Assembly: GCA_013619125.1 (NCBI GenBank)
Contig: JABXKS010000062.1
Coordinates: forward strand, 1-62,711
Length of the DNA stretch: 62,711 nucleotides
Direction: 5' to 3'
From: Clostridiales bacterium
Lineage (GTDB): Bacteria; Bacillota; Clostridia; Tissierellales; GPF-1
Under the pieces are notes generated by a model. That model did not search any database. It saw only the letters and a list, made by a program, of their open reading frames with translations, and was not told the DNA's origin. The position numbers were made by a program, and so were the translations under genes. Shown here piece after piece: positions 34,668-44,410 of the stretch (its first letter is position 1; each line of letters starts with the position of its first letter).

Positions 34668-36857
34668 CTAAAACATAGTCATTTGCTTGACACTTCTGCG
34701 TTTTCCCTTAATGGATTCACCCGCCATTGGAATCCGATCTTTTCGGAATTTCTCGGCTCCAACCATCAACGAGTCTTCCAATTTTTCTACCATGGTCATC
34801 TTGCTTGTCTTATTCAAGCGAAGAACTTGAACACCTACGGTATTTCTTGTCATCTTTGAATTAACCAGCGAGGTGTTAAAGACCATTGCCCGCGCCTCAG
34901 GTCCATGATCGCGATAAACAACCAAATCCAAATCTTCCTCAACCTGCTGCAGCCATATTAACGGTGCTCGATCACTATAGGCTTTCACCAATTTTCGACG
35001 ATTGTTAACGGTCTGATAACTCTCTATCGGCACCTTGGCAATCTTTCCCGATTCATAGGCAAAGAGCATAAATCCTTGGTATTTATCCGGCATGATTGTG
35101 TAGAGGACAAATTCGCCCTTGTCAAATTCCAGAATACTCGGCAAATACTCACCCATGGCGCTTGCCTTGGTATCCGTCAATTCATGCAAGCGTAATTTAT
35201 AGACATTCGTTTTGTTGGTGAAGATAAGAAGTTCATTGATATTTCTCGCCACGAAATCTTGAGCAATTTGATCATCTTCTTTCAGCTTCTGATCGTTTGC
35301 CATACGAAGGGATTGCGGCGTGATTTTCTTGATATATCCTTGTTCCGTAACAAAGACATTAATCTCATAATCAGAGATGGTTTCTTCAATCTTTTTCGCT
35401 TCCAAGATTTTTATTTTCTCGACCAGGGTTGTTCTTCGCTCCGATCCGTACGACTTCATGACCCGCTCTAATTCTTTAGAAATTTTTGTCTTCAGTCGTC
35501 TTTCCGACTTTAAAGTCTTATCGATGTCATCAATGGCTTCCGTCAGCTGAAAAATTTCTTGGGTTCGATTTAATAAGTACTCGCGGTTTAATTGGCGTAA
35601 CCGGATGTCTGCAACGTAATTCGCTTGCAATTCATCCATCCGAAAGGCCTGCATCAAACGTGGAATAACCTCCGCCTCGACTTCGGTTTCTCGAATGATG
35701 CGAATCGCTTGATCAATATCCAATAAAATCCGCTCCAAACCCTGCAAGAGATGAAGCTTTTCTGTTTTTTTCTCTCGCTCAAATTGAAGCTGACGTTTCA
35801 TGCATCCCATTCGGAATTGAATCCATTCGGTTAAAATCTCTTTAACGCCCATCACACGTGGTTTTCCATTGATCAATAAATTGAAGTTACAAGAAAAACT
35901 GTCTTCCAAGGGAGTGTATCGATACAATTGTTGCACGATCTCTTCCACATTGGCACCGCGCTTCAAATCGATGGCGATACAAAGACCTTTCAGGTCCATC
36001 TCATCACGGACATCGGAAACGCCCTTGATCTTATTACTCTTCACCAAGTCGATCGTCTTATCAATAATCGCCTCGACGGTCGTTGTATAGGGGATTTCCT
36101 TAATTTCAATGCGTTTCCCGTCTTTCGACGTTCCCCACTTGCCTCTCAGCCTTACCCCGCCCCGACCCGTGCGATAAATTTCTTCCAATTCACTACGGTC
36201 ATAGAGCAGTTCTCCACCCGTTGAGAAGTCCGGCGCAATGAGGGTATCACTGATCACGTGATTGGGATCCTTCATCAAAGCCATGGTCGTTTCACAGACT
36301 TCTTTGAGATTGAAACTTGGAATGTTACTCGCCATTCCAACCGCGATCCCGCGGTTCGCATTCACCAAGAGATTGGGATACGTTGTCGGTAATAAGACAG
36401 GTTCCTTCATTCGTCCGTCATAGTTGTCAACAAAATCAACCGAGTCTTTATCAATATCTTTAAAAAGTTCGGCCGCAATCCCCGCTAATTTCACTTCCGT
36501 GTACCGACTTGCAGCAAACGCCATATCCCGGGAAGAATGCTTGCCGAAGTTACCTTTAGAATCCACGTAAGGGTGCAACAGGGCATCATAGCCCCGCGTC
36601 AAACGCACCATGGTTTCATAGATCGCCATATCTCCATGGGGATTCAATTTCATGGTTGTTCCTACTACATTGGCTGATTTGGTACGATGTCCCTTTAATA
36701 ATTTCATTTGATACATGGTGTAAAGCAATTTTCGATGGGAGGGCTTGAATCCATCGATTTCCGGGATCGCCCTAGAAACGATGACACTCATCGCATAGGG
36801 CATATAATTTTCCAGTAATGTGTCCGATATTTTTTGTTTTTCTATCTGTGACTTCAC
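34668..36857 (-). CDS. Type IIA DNA topoisomerase subunit A (ParC/GyrA family)
   Basis: This is the cleavage-religation subunit. The 729-residue protein begins with IVSRAIPEIDGFKPSHRK, has NPHGDMAIYETMVRL, and the catalytic pair R118-Y119 in SRYTEVKL. A coiled-coil and a shortened C-terminal domain follow, without a clear GyrA box, which favours a topoisomerase IV-like role. At the place of GyrA Ser83 it has methionine (M77), with glutamate at the acidic position (E81). It lies 10 bases after the B-subunit gene. Many Clostridia carry such a divergent pair in addition to gyrase. Confidence 0.9.
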   Translation of the reverse strand: MKSQIEKQKISDTLLENYMPYAMSVIVSRAIPEIDGFKPSHRKLLYTMYQMKLLKGHRTKSANVVGTTMKLNPHGDMAIYETMVRLTRGYDALLHPYVDSKGNFGKHSSRDMAFAASRYTEVKLAGIAAELFKDIDKDSVDFVDNYDGRMKEPVLLPTTYPNLLVNANRGIAVGMASNIPSFNLKEVCETTMALMKDPNHVISDTLIAPDFSTGGELLYDRSELEEIYRTGRGGVRLRGKWGTSKDGKRIEIKEIPYTTTVEAIIDKTIDLVKSNKIKGVSDVRDEMDLKGLCIAIDLKRGANVEEIVQQLYRYTPLEDSFSCNFNLLINGKPRVMGVKEILTEWIQFRMGCMKRQLQFEREKKTEKLHLLQGLERILLDIDQAIRIIRETEVEAEVIPRLMQAFRMDELQANYVADIRLRQLNREYLLNRTQEIFQLTEAIDDIDKTLKSERRLKTKISKELERVMKSYGSERRTTLVEKIKILEAKKIEETISDYEINVFVTEQGYIKKITPQSLRMANDQKLKEDDQIAQDFVARNINELLIFTNKTNVYKLRLHELTDTKASAMGEYLPSILEFDKGEFVLYTIMPDKYQGFMLFAYESGKIAKVPIESYQTVNNRRKLVKAYSDRAPLIWLQQVEEDLDLVVYRDHGPEARAMVFNTSLVNSKMTRNTVGVQVLRLNKTSKMTMVEKLEDSLMVGAEKFRKDRIPMAGESIKGKRRSVKQMTMF

Positions 36858-36867
36858 GCTTGTCCTC

Positions 36868-38841
36868 CTAGCTGATATCGATTAATTCTATATACCGGTC
36901 ACCATGGGATTCAATATAACTCTTACGCCCGGCAAGATCTTCTCCCAAAAGCATTTGAAAATACGACTCGGTCTTATCCAAGTCTTCCGGCATCACTTGA
37001 ATCAAGCGACGACTTTCAGGATTCATAGTCGTCTCCCACATCATCTCCGGTTCATTTTCACCCAAACCTTTCGAACGTTGCAGGCTGTACTTTTCATCAG
37101 CCAGTGCTTTGATGATTACCTGCTTTTCTTTTTCATCGTATGCAAAGTATGTTTTGTGTTTCGTCTCGATCTCAAAAAGTGGTGTTTCCGCGATAAAAAT
37201 TTTCCCCTCTTGAATCAAGGTCGGCGCCAATCGATAAAACATCGCCAAGATCAGTGTTCGAATCTGATACCCGTCAACATCCGCATCGGTACAGAGAATA
37301 ATCTTATTCCAATTCAATTGTTCCAGATCAAAGGATGCCAACTCTTTGTTGTGTTTGGTCTGAATCTCAATCCCACACCCCAATACCTTCAGCAAATCCA
37401 TGATGATATCACTTTTAAATATTTTATTGTAATCCGCTTTCAAGCAATTCAAAATCTTTCCCCGTACCGGCATTAAAGCTTGAAATTCCGCGCTTCTCGC
37501 CTGCTTCGTCGCTCCTAGCGCCGAGTCCCCTTCCACAATGAAGAGTTCGCGTTTTTCAACATCTTTTGTCCGGCAATTCACAAATTTCTTTACTCGATTG
37601 TTCATATCGACGGCTCCGGACAATTTTTTCCGAATATTTTTCCGTGTCGTCTCCGCCTTTTCCCGGCTCCGCTTGTTTACCAAGACCTGCGCAACGATTT
37701 TTTCCGCATCCAAAGGATTTTCTATAAAATAGATTTCCAATTGTTCTTTGACGATCATGGTAATGAATTCTTGCACAAAACGATTGGTAATCGATTTTTT
37801 GGTTTGATTTTCATAACTGGTTATGGTTGAAAAGGAGTTACAAACCAGCACCAAGCTGTCTTGAATATCGATAAAAAGAATCTTTTTTTCATTCTTGGTA
37901 TACTTGCTCTGTTTCTTAATTTCACGATCAACTGCCGTCACAAAGGCAGAACGGATCGCTTTATCTGGCGAGCCTCCATGCTCCAAATGACTAGAGTTAT
38001 GATAGTACTCCAACATATTGACATGATTGTTGAATAATAAGGCAATCTCAGCCTTTACTCTATACTCAGGCCGATCTTCCCGATCCTTGCCCTTTCCCTC
38101 TTTTTGAAAATAAAAGACGCTGGTGAATTCTTTGAATTCAGAGACCTCTTTGACATAATCAACAATCCCTTGTTGATAGAAATACTCAAAGCTCTCTCCC
38201 GTCTCTTCATCCTCCAGGATAAATTTCAAACCTGGATTGACAACGGATTGTCGCCTCAAAACCTCTTGATAGTATCCAAGGGAAATCTTGATGTCCGTAA
38301 ACACCTCCAAGTCCGGCCGCCATGTAAATGACGAACCAGTCTTACGGCTGGAGATCGCTTCCTTCTTCAAGCCGCCAACATTCTCACCCTTTTCAAAACG
38401 CAGTGTGTAACGCGTACCATCGCGAATTACCTCTACATCCATATATTCAGAGCTGTATTGGGTCGCACAGAGTCCAAGACCGTTCAAGCCCAGACTATAC
38501 TGATAATTGGCATCGGAAGAGTGGCTATACTTACCGCCTGCATATAACTCGCAAAATACCAATTCCCAGTTAAACTTTTTTTCGTTTTTGTTGTAATCAA
38601 CCGGGCATCCACGGCCTTGGTCCTTGACCGTTATGGATCGATCCTGATGGCGGACCACCAAAATTTCTTGTCCAAAACCTTCTCTCGCTTCGTCAATCGA
38701 ATTGGAGAGAATCTCAAAAAACGAGTGCGAACATCCCTCTAATCCGTCAGATCCAAAGATTACAGATGGACGTTTCCGCACTCGATCCGCGCCTTTTAGC
38801 GAGGAAATACTTTCATTATTGTAAACTCTTTTGGCTGTCAT
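36868..38841 (-). CDS. Type IIA DNA topoisomerase subunit B (ParE/GyrB family)
   Basis: This is the ATPase subunit. The 657-residue protein has a GHKL domain (RKRPSVIFG, EILSNSIDEAREG, and GLNGLG where GyrB has GLHGVG). A transducer follows, then a Toprim domain (VEGDSALGATKQ, MPVRGKILN, DADVDGYQIRTL) and the C-terminal RSKGLGENEPEMMWETTMNP. These motifs are intact but divergent from housekeeping GyrB. The start at 38841 follows AGAGGTGA. It is the first gene of the pair, under a good promoter. Confidence 0.9.
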   Translation of the reverse strand: MTAKRVYNNESISSLKGADRVRKRPSVIFGSDGLEGCSHSFFEILSNSIDEAREGFGQEILVVRHQDRSITVKDQGRGCPVDYNKNEKKFNWELVFCELYAGGKYSHSSDANYQYSLGLNGLGLCATQYSSEYMDVEVIRDGTRYTLRFEKGENVGGLKKEAISSRKTGSSFTWRPDLEVFTDIKISLGYYQEVLRRQSVVNPGLKFILEDEETGESFEYFYQQGIVDYVKEVSEFKEFTSVFYFQKEGKGKDREDRPEYRVKAEIALLFNNHVNMLEYYHNSSHLEHGGSPDKAIRSAFVTAVDREIKKQSKYTKNEKKILFIDIQDSLVLVCNSFSTITSYENQTKKSITNRFVQEFITMIVKEQLEIYFIENPLDAEKIVAQVLVNKRSREKAETTRKNIRKKLSGAVDMNNRVKKFVNCRTKDVEKRELFIVEGDSALGATKQARSAEFQALMPVRGKILNCLKADYNKIFKSDIIMDLLKVLGCGIEIQTKHNKELASFDLEQLNWNKIILCTDADVDGYQIRTLILAMFYRLAPTLIQEGKIFIAETPLFEIETKHKTYFAYDEKEKQVIIKALADEKYSLQRSKGLGENEPEMMWETTMNPESRRLIQVMPEDLDKTESYFQMLLGEDLAGRKSYIESHGDRYIELIDIS

Positions 38842-38870
38842 TTCATCACCTCTATCTATTCTATGCACTG

Positions 38871-38899
38871 ATTATATCAATAATTCTACAAGCGAACAA
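38871..38899 (-). promoter_or_regulatory. Promoter of the topoisomerase B-A operon
   Basis: -35 TTGTTC (38894-38899), 17 bases, perfect extended -10 TGATATAAT (-10 at 38871-38876) on the minus strand, 30 bases before the start codon. Confidence 0.72.
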
Positions 38900-39098
38900 G
38901 TATTCTATGTATGTCGGGCCGTCAATAAATGTCTGACATAGTATGGCTGAAGACCAGAAACGAACCAAGGACCGTAAAATGGCAGATGGCTAGTTTCCGA
39001 CTGGAAGACATTGTTGCGACAGACATGTACAACATGACTGCCGCGCGATGGCAGACTCAAAATGAATATTTGTGAGCGGTGCCTAAATTCGACTATTG

Positions 39099-39107
39099 TG
39101 CTAAAAT
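39099..39107 (+). promoter_or_regulatory. Extended -10 promoter of the M3 peptidase gene
   Basis: TGCTAAAAT lies 22 bases before the start codon at 39130; no clear -35. The ~190 bases between the two divergent promoters hold no gene that I can support. Confidence 0.42.
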
Positions 39108-39129
39108 AGAACAAAAAGGAGGTTCTCTT

Positions 39130-40887
39130 ATGAGATGGAATCTAGATGCATTATATACAGGCTTTGATGATCCTGCCTATCAAAAAGATCATGCTGCATT
39201 ATCTCAATCCATCAAGGAATGGACAAAGTGGGGGGCGGCTTTAACACCCGCATCGCCGCCAGAACCAACCCTGGTTCAATACTTGGAATACGAAGAAAAA
39301 ATTGCAAACTTCGCAAGTCAATTGCTGAATTTTTGTTACCTGACCTTAAGTGTCGATGTCAACCATAGCCTTGCACAAAAGCAGGTTGATCAATTACAAA
39401 CCCTTTTGACCGAGCTAACCCTTCCCAACGTTCAAATCAAGCGATGGATGAAGGCACAATGGCCAGAAAAATTGCCCGTGTTCTCGGCTGAAAAACTTAC
39501 CGCTCACCGCTTTCATTTGCAAGAGGTCTACGAATCAGCGCAATACATGCTCGAAGACGCACAAGAGGTTTTGCTCTCCAAGCTCACCTTGACCGGATCC
39601 AATGCATGGACACAATTGCACGGCAATCTCACCGCGAATCTGATGGTGGACTTCGAGGATCCAAACAAAGAAGCAGTCCCTCTGTCCGTCGCTAGAAATC
39701 TTGCCTATGATCCAGATCCTAGTGTTCGAAAAGCTGGGTATCTTGCGGAACTAAAAAGCTATAAAAAAATCGATCAGAGTGCAGCGGCATCTTTAAACAG
39801 CATTAAGGGAGAGGTACTCTCTGTTTCCTCGATGCGCGGCTTCCAAAAGCCCCTGGACGAAACCCTCTTTGACTCTCGCATGGACCATAAAACTCTGGAG
39901 ACGATGATTGAAGTCATGGAATCCTACCTGCCTGTGTTCCGCCAATACTTAAACCGAAAAGCGGAATTGCTCGGCCATACGGAAGGATTACCTTTCTACG
40001 ATCTTTTTGCCCCCATGGGAGAAAGTTCCAAGAGCTTCACTTTCGAAGAGGCGCAACACTATATCACAAAAAACTTTAACTCCTTCAGTGAAAATCTATC
40101 GAGCTTTGCCAATCGCGCTTTCCAAGAAAATTGGATCGATGCAGAGCCACGAGCCGGCAAATCGGGTGGCGCCTTCTGTGCCAGCATTCATCCCATTGCT
40201 GAATCTAGAATTATGTCTAATTTTACGGGAACCTTTAGCGATGTCATCACACTAGCGCACGAGCTTGGGCATGGTTTTCATTCCCACGTCCTTATGGATG
40301 AATCCATACTCAATGCAGATTATCCAATGCCTTTGGCGGAAACCGCCTCAATCTTCTCTGAAACCATTGTGATGCAATCCGCTTTAAAAGAAGCGGAACC
40401 AAAAGAAAAAATCATGCTTTTAGAATCCAGTCTCCAAGATGCGACACAAGTCATTATGGACATCTTAAGCCGGTTCTATTTTGAAGATGCAGTCTTTGCG
40501 AAACGCCCGTCAGGTCCTTTGTCCGTTCCCGAGCTCGATGAAATCATGTTGGACGCGCAAAATCGTACCTATGGATCTGCCCTTTCAAAAGAGAAACATC
40601 CTTCCATGTGGATCTGCAAATCTCATTACTATGAAGCCGGCATGAATTACTACAACTTTCCCTACGCATTTGGGCTGCTCTTTGCGAAAGGCCTATACAG
40701 CAAATCCCGGGGGGAAGGCCCCGCCTTTGTTGACCGCTATGTCTCGCTCCTTAAATTGACCGGCCGGGCATCAGTTTACGACGTGCCGGCCTCCATTGGC
40801 ATCGACCTGCACAGCAAAGCCTTCTGGGAAGGTTCCTTAAATATCCTCAAACAGGATGTGGAAGAATTCTTACAACTGACCGAATAA
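39130..40887 (+). CDS. M3 family oligoendopeptidase (PepF-like)
   Basis: A cytoplasmic zinc metallopeptidase that degrades short peptides. The 585-residue protein has the catalytic HELGHGFHSH motif (HEXXH) and the third ligand glutamate in ETASIFSETIV. The C-terminal MWICKSHYYEAGMNYYNFPYAFG is typical of the PepF/M3B subfamily. The start at 39130 (MRWNLDALY) follows AAAGGAGG; the longer frame upstream is rejected. It is a single-gene unit ending at a bidirectional terminator. Confidence 0.95.
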   Translation: MRWNLDALYTGFDDPAYQKDHAALSQSIKEWTKWGAALTPASPPEPTLVQYLEYEEKIANFASQLLNFCYLTLSVDVNHSLAQKQVDQLQTLLTELTLPNVQIKRWMKAQWPEKLPVFSAEKLTAHRFHLQEVYESAQYMLEDAQEVLLSKLTLTGSNAWTQLHGNLTANLMVDFEDPNKEAVPLSVARNLAYDPDPSVRKAGYLAELKSYKKIDQSAAASLNSIKGEVLSVSSMRGFQKPLDETLFDSRMDHKTLETMIEVMESYLPVFRQYLNRKAELLGHTEGLPFYDLFAPMGESSKSFTFEEAQHYITKNFNSFSENLSSFANRAFQENWIDAEPRAGKSGGAFCASIHPIAESRIMSNFTGTFSDVITLAHELGHGFHSHVLMDESILNADYPMPLAETASIFSETIVMQSALKEAEPKEKIMLLESSLQDATQVIMDILSRFYFEDAVFAKRPSGPLSVPELDEIMLDAQNRTYGSALSKEKHPSMWICKSHYYEAGMNYYNFPYAFGLLFAKGLYSKSRGEGPAFVDRYVSLLKLTGRASVYDVPASIGIDLHSKAFWEGSLNILKQDVEEFLQLTE

Positions 40888-40914
40888 AGATCACGGTTTT
40901 TCCACAAACAAACG

Positions 40915-40970
40915 TCCAAAAAAACAAAACCGCTGAAAGAGAAGATCATTCTTCCCCTTCAGCGGTTTTC
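40915..40970. terminator. Bidirectional terminator between the M3 peptidase gene and the Tm-1-like operon
   Basis: The outer stem AAAACCGCTGAA/TTCAGCGGTTTT has a small inner GAAG/CTTC stem and T-rich sequence on both exit sides. It serves the convergent units. Confidence 0.85.
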
Positions 40971-40975
40971 TTATC

Positions 40976-41806
40976 CTATTTCTTGATTTTCTTGAACTCT
41001 TCCGTTTGCGCCTTGATGGACTTCTCGGCTGCAAATCGTTCGATGCTAGATGCGCCGAAGAAACCATCGATTCCTTCTACCCGTTCGATCACATACTTCG
41101 CGTCTTCTGGTTCCGCAATCGGTCCTCCATGACAAATGACCATAATATCCGGGTTCACCTCTTTGCCGGCTTTCATAATGGCTTTGACCCTCGCAACGCT
41201 GTCATCCAGTGTTAAAGCAGTAACTGCGCCGATTGATCCTTTCGTTGTCAAGCCCATATGGGCTACAAGAATATCAGCGCCCGCTTCAGCCATGGCTTTT
41301 GCTTGTTCGGTATCAAAAACGTACGGAGTTGTCAAAAGGCCCAACTCATGCGCCTTACGGATCATTTCAACTTCCAAACCATATCCCATGCCTGTTTCTT
41401 CCAAATTTTGTCTGAAAACACCATCAATTAATCCGACGGTTGGAAAGTTTTGCACACCGCTGAATCCCATGTCTTTCAGTTCTTTTAAAAAGACTTCCAT
41501 CAGGCGGAACGGATCTGTTCCACAAACCCCCGCCAATACAGGTGTATCGGTTACAACTGGCAATACTTCGGCAGCCATCTCAACAACAATTTTATTCGCA
41601 TCGCCATAGGACATCAACCCGGCCAACGACCCCCGCCCGGCCATTCTATAGCGACCTGAATTGTAAATAATCAGCATATCCGCACCGCCTGCCTCGCTGC
41701 TCTTTGCAGTGATTCCCGTTCCCGCACCTACTCCAATTAGTATATTCCCTTCAGCAACAACTTTTCGATACCGTTCAATAATCTCTTCACGTGTCAGCTT
41801 AAACAT
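40976..41806 (-). CDS. PEP-hydrolase-family TIM-barrel protein (C-terminal half of Tm-1-like)
   Basis: The 276-residue protein belongs to the TIM-barrel/PEP_hydrolase-like family (PF09370 type). Visible family blocks are [63 protein letters not shown] and [13 protein letters not shown]. Families like this are distant relatives of PEP mutase/isocitrate lyase barrels, but the reaction is not established. The ATG at 41806 is preferred because the one six bases upstream lies too close to AAGGAGGA. It is the second gene of an operon with a UPF0261 protein. In plant Tm-1 and fungal proteins the same two domains form one chain. Confidence 0.88.
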   Translation of the reverse strand: MFKLTREEIIERYRKVVAEGNILIGVGAGTGITAKSSEAGGADMLIIYNSGRYRMAGRGSLAGLMSYGDANKIVVEMAAEVLPVVTDTPVLAGVCGTDPFRLMEVFLKELKDMGFSGVQNFPTVGLIDGVFRQNLEETGMGYGLEVEMIRKAHELGLLTTPYVFDTEQAKAMAEAGADILVAHMGLTTKGSIGAVTALTLDDSVARVKAIMKAGKEVNPDIMVICHGGPIAEPEDAKYVIERVEGIDGFFGASSIERFAAEKSIKAQTEEFKKIKK

Positions 41807-41828
41807 TTTCATTCCTCCTTATTTGCAT

Positions 41829-43037
41829 TTATTTTTTCAACAGTTCCAATAATTTTTGAGCCATTGCTTCCGCAAAAACCTGATCATTAATATGATTCGG
41901 CATTTCGATGATTTCAACAGCGTCCTGGTTGATCCCATTTCTCAACACCGTAAACAATGCCTCATCTTCCCTAACGCCATGGAAAGGCTGTCCCTCCGCA
42001 TCAATCATAGAAACACCCTTTAATGGAATAAATAAGGCCGTAGGACCTTGCGTCATATTCAGTTTTTCAACAATTTTCTCGCCGATCTTCTGATTTTCCT
42101 CCACTGAAGTCCGCATCAAGGTGACTGACGGATTATGCTTGTATAAATTCCGATTCGCATATTCTTTCGGGACCGTATCGTAGGCCCCATAGTTGACCAT
42201 ATCCAAAGCCCCCACTGATACGACCTGAGGAACTCCCCTCTTTCCAGCTGCCTCCAACCGATTCGGTCCGGCGGCCAATACGCCTCCAATCAATTCATCA
42301 CACCATTCCGTTGTTGTAATATCCAAAACGCCCTCAAAATAACCCGCTTCAACCAGGGACTCCATGGTTCTTCCACCAACCCCGGTCGCATGGAACGTCA
42401 GCACTTCATATCCTTTTTTCTCCAAATATTCCCGGGCAAAATCCACACACGTCGTTGTCACGCCAAACATGGTTGCTGCAATCAACGGTTTTTTCTCCAC
42501 TTCATGTACAGATTCAAATTTCAGCATGCCGGCCATCGCCGCAACGGCATTGTCAAAAATTGTTGTCGAAATCGTATTCAAACCCGCCACATCCACGATG
42601 GACGGCATCATTATAATATCGCTTGTCCCAACATATTGATTGGTATTCCCTACCGCCACCGTTGACACCATGATTTTCGGTACGCCAATCGGAATTCTTT
42701 GCATACCTGGCGTGGCGATTGATGTGCCACCGCTGCCGCCCAAGGAAATTACGCCATCGAACTTCCCCTCCTTGTAAAGTTTTGGAAGTAATACTTCCAT
42801 CCCTTTTGAAAGCACTTCTGTCGCCAGGCCTCGATCTTTTTTCTCAACAATGGCATCGATGTCTTTTCCCACTGCGGCGGCTACCTCCGCATTGGATACA
42901 TCCGGTTCAAAGAATGGTGGAAAAGCACCTGCGTGAATAGTAAATGTCTGAAGTCCGAAACCCTCCAGCGCGTTCTTCAGATACAAAAACTCTTTCCCTT
43001 TCGAGTCAAACGTTCCGATAATGGCTACTGTTTTCAT
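41829..43037 (-). CDS. UPF0261 / Tm-1-like ATP-binding domain protein
   Basis: The 402-residue protein matches the Tm-1-like family. Blocks are AIIGTFDSKGKEFLYLKNAL, then LGGSGGTSIATPGMQ, VGTSDIIMMPSIVDVAGLN, ATMFGVTTTCVDFA and HATGVGGRTMESLVEAG. Solved relatives have an ATP-binding N-terminal lobe, and its substrate is unknown. It starts behind AAGGAGGG and is followed 22 bases later by the TIM-barrel gene. Expression probably depends on the upstream AraC-type regulator and on CcpA, given a 13-of-14 cre match at 43075-43088. Confidence 0.9.
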   Translation of the reverse strand: MKTVAIIGTFDSKGKEFLYLKNALEGFGLQTFTIHAGAFPPFFEPDVSNAEVAAAVGKDIDAIVEKKDRGLATEVLSKGMEVLLPKLYKEGKFDGVISLGGSGGTSIATPGMQRIPIGVPKIMVSTVAVGNTNQYVGTSDIIMMPSIVDVAGLNTISTTIFDNAVAAMAGMLKFESVHEVEKKPLIAATMFGVTTTCVDFAREYLEKKGYEVLTFHATGVGGRTMESLVEAGYFEGVLDITTTEWCDELIGGVLAAGPNRLEAAGKRGVPQVVSVGALDMVNYGAYDTVPKEYANRNLYKHNPSVTLMRTSVEENQKIGEKIVEKLNMTQGPTALFIPLKGVSMIDAEGQPFHGVREDEALFTVLRNGINQDAVEIIEMPNHINDQVFAEAMAQKLLELLKK

Positions 43038-43074
43038 TCGTTCCCTCCTTTTTTTGATCGTTCAAGTAATTTCA

Positions 43075-43088
43075 TGATAACGTTTCCA
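43075..43088 (-). promoter_or_regulatory. cre-like CcpA site over the Tm-1-like operon promoter
   Basis: TGATAACGTTTCCA (plus strand) matches 13 of 14 positions of TGWAARCGYTWNCW. It covers a possible minus-strand -10 TATCAT (43075-43080), so CcpA binding would repress. A perfect 10-bp palindrome GAACATGTTC at 43098-43107 sits just upstream and may be a second operator. Confidence 0.55.
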
Positions 43089-43166
43089 GAAAACGATGAA
43101 CATGTTCTCAGTTGATTATTTTTTGTGGTTTATTGATTTTATCTGAATTTTCAAACAATGCAAACT

Positions 43167-43192
43167 AAAAAAAGATCCGCATAGCGGATCTT
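43167..43192 (-). terminator. Terminator after the TIM-barrel/AraC regulator gene
   Basis: The stem AAGATCCGC/GCGGATCTT with a three-base loop, then seven Ts on the minus strand, overlaps the stop codon of the regulator gene. It isolates that gene from the downstream operon. Confidence 0.88.
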
Positions 43193-44384
43193 ATGAGTTC
43201 TTTGCCTGTCTTCTGTATTCTCTTGGATTCATCCCCATTGTTTTCTTGAAGATTTTACTGAATTGATAGTAATCCTGATATCCAACCAACTTGGCAACTT
43301 CCATACATTTAAATGGTTTCTCCTGCAATAGTTTTGCCGCCTGATGCATGCGGTACTCCACCAAATACGTACGAAAATTCACACCAACCTTTCGATGGAA
43401 AAGCCGGCTCAGATGAGAAGGAGAAACATGCGCAATTTCAGCAAGCTCATGAAAAGAAATGTCCTGGTGATAATGCTCACTAACATATTGCTTGGCAAAT
43501 TCAACATACTCATAGTGTTTCGTAACGCCGTCCAACATTTTTATCATCAGATCATCGGACTCAACCCGGTCAGACTGCTTGAATGCCTGAGTGATATTGG
43601 TGACTACTTTTTCTGTGGGTGTACGCTCGAACGGCGACCCGCCAATATATCCGTCCATCCCCGTATGCTGATGCATATAAGCAACATCTATCGGCGTTTG
43701 CACAGGACCGCCATAAATCATTTTTAGCACATTTTTGCTGGAGCAATCACAAATAGCAAACATCTTTTGTGTTTGTTGTTTCGCATTTTCCAATGAAAGG
43801 ACTTTTTTTGCCCCCATAATTCCGCCACCCGTTAATCCCAAATGAACACAAATTACATCCGCACCAGCATCTAGCATCCGCCGTGTTTGCATTTCATTAA
43901 ATACAAACGCAACGGTAAAAAACCCTTTTTCACTGGCGATTCGTATCGCATCCACTTCCCTTTCATAGGTGATTCCATTGGCTTCCAACAATCGGCGATA
44001 TTCCCCGTCAATCAGCCCAATCGTCGGGTAATTATTGATTCCGTCAAACCCAGCCTTTTGAATTTGTTCAATATATCTTTCCAGATCGATTGAGGGATCT
44101 GTCGCATGCAAGCCAAAAATAACCGGCGTATCTTGCGCCTGTCTTTTTACCTCGCGCAACCCCAGCTCCATCACCATCTCATTGCTATTTACATATGGCA
44201 GATACGCTGCCAGCGACCCGACTCCCATTTGTCGGAATTTACCGGAACTTAAAACGAAAATCAAATCTGCACCGCCGCGCACGGCATATTTCGCCGTGAT
44301 TCCAGCGCCTACCGCAACGCCGATAATCTGTCGATTTGTTTTTTTTTCGCGCTTCAACCGGTTCTCAATCTTCTTTTTATCCAT
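43191..44384 (-). CDS. PEP-hydrolase-like TIM barrel fused to an AraC-type DNA-binding domain
   Basis: In this 397-residue fusion, residues ~1-275 are a clear paralogue of the operon's TIM-barrel protein. It shares IIGVAVGAGITAKYAVRGGAD, SSGKFRQMGVGSLAAY, NYPTIGLIDGEYRR, CVHLGLTGGGIMGA and YGGPVQTPIDVAY. Residues ~287-397 are a two-HTH AraC domain (FHELAEIAHVSPSHLSRLFHRKVG ... VAKLVGYQDYYQFSKIFKKTMGMNPREYRR). The barrel most simply acts as ligand sensor for the same metabolite that the operon enzymes handle. It starts behind AGGAGATC. It lies upstream of the operon on the same strand but is separately terminated. Confidence 0.92.
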   Translation of the reverse strand: MDKKKIENRLKREKKTNRQIIGVAVGAGITAKYAVRGGADLIFVLSSGKFRQMGVGSLAAYLPYVNSNEMVMELGLREVKRQAQDTPVIFGLHATDPSIDLERYIEQIQKAGFDGINNYPTIGLIDGEYRRLLEANGITYEREVDAIRIASEKGFFTVAFVFNEMQTRRMLDAGADVICVHLGLTGGGIMGAKKVLSLENAKQQTQKMFAICDCSSKNVLKMIYGGPVQTPIDVAYMHQHTGMDGYIGGSPFERTPTEKVVTNITQAFKQSDRVESDDLMIKMLDGVTKHYEYVEFAKQYVSEHYHQDISFHELAEIAHVSPSHLSRLFHRKVGVNFRTYLVEYRMHQAAKLLQEKPFKCMEVAKLVGYQDYYQFSKIFKKTMGMNPREYRRQAKNS

Positions 44385-44410
44385 GTTGATCTCCTGTCAT
44401 CAATAAGACT

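Noticed and set aside
38929-39075. 48-codon plus-strand reading frame (MSDIVWLKTRNE...) between the topoisomerase and peptidase genes
   Set aside because: No ribosome binding site, no recognisable family, and it sits between two divergent promoters; not supported as a gene.
41136-41609. 157-codon plus-strand frame inside the TIM-barrel gene
   Set aside because: Antisense shadow of a well-conserved gene.
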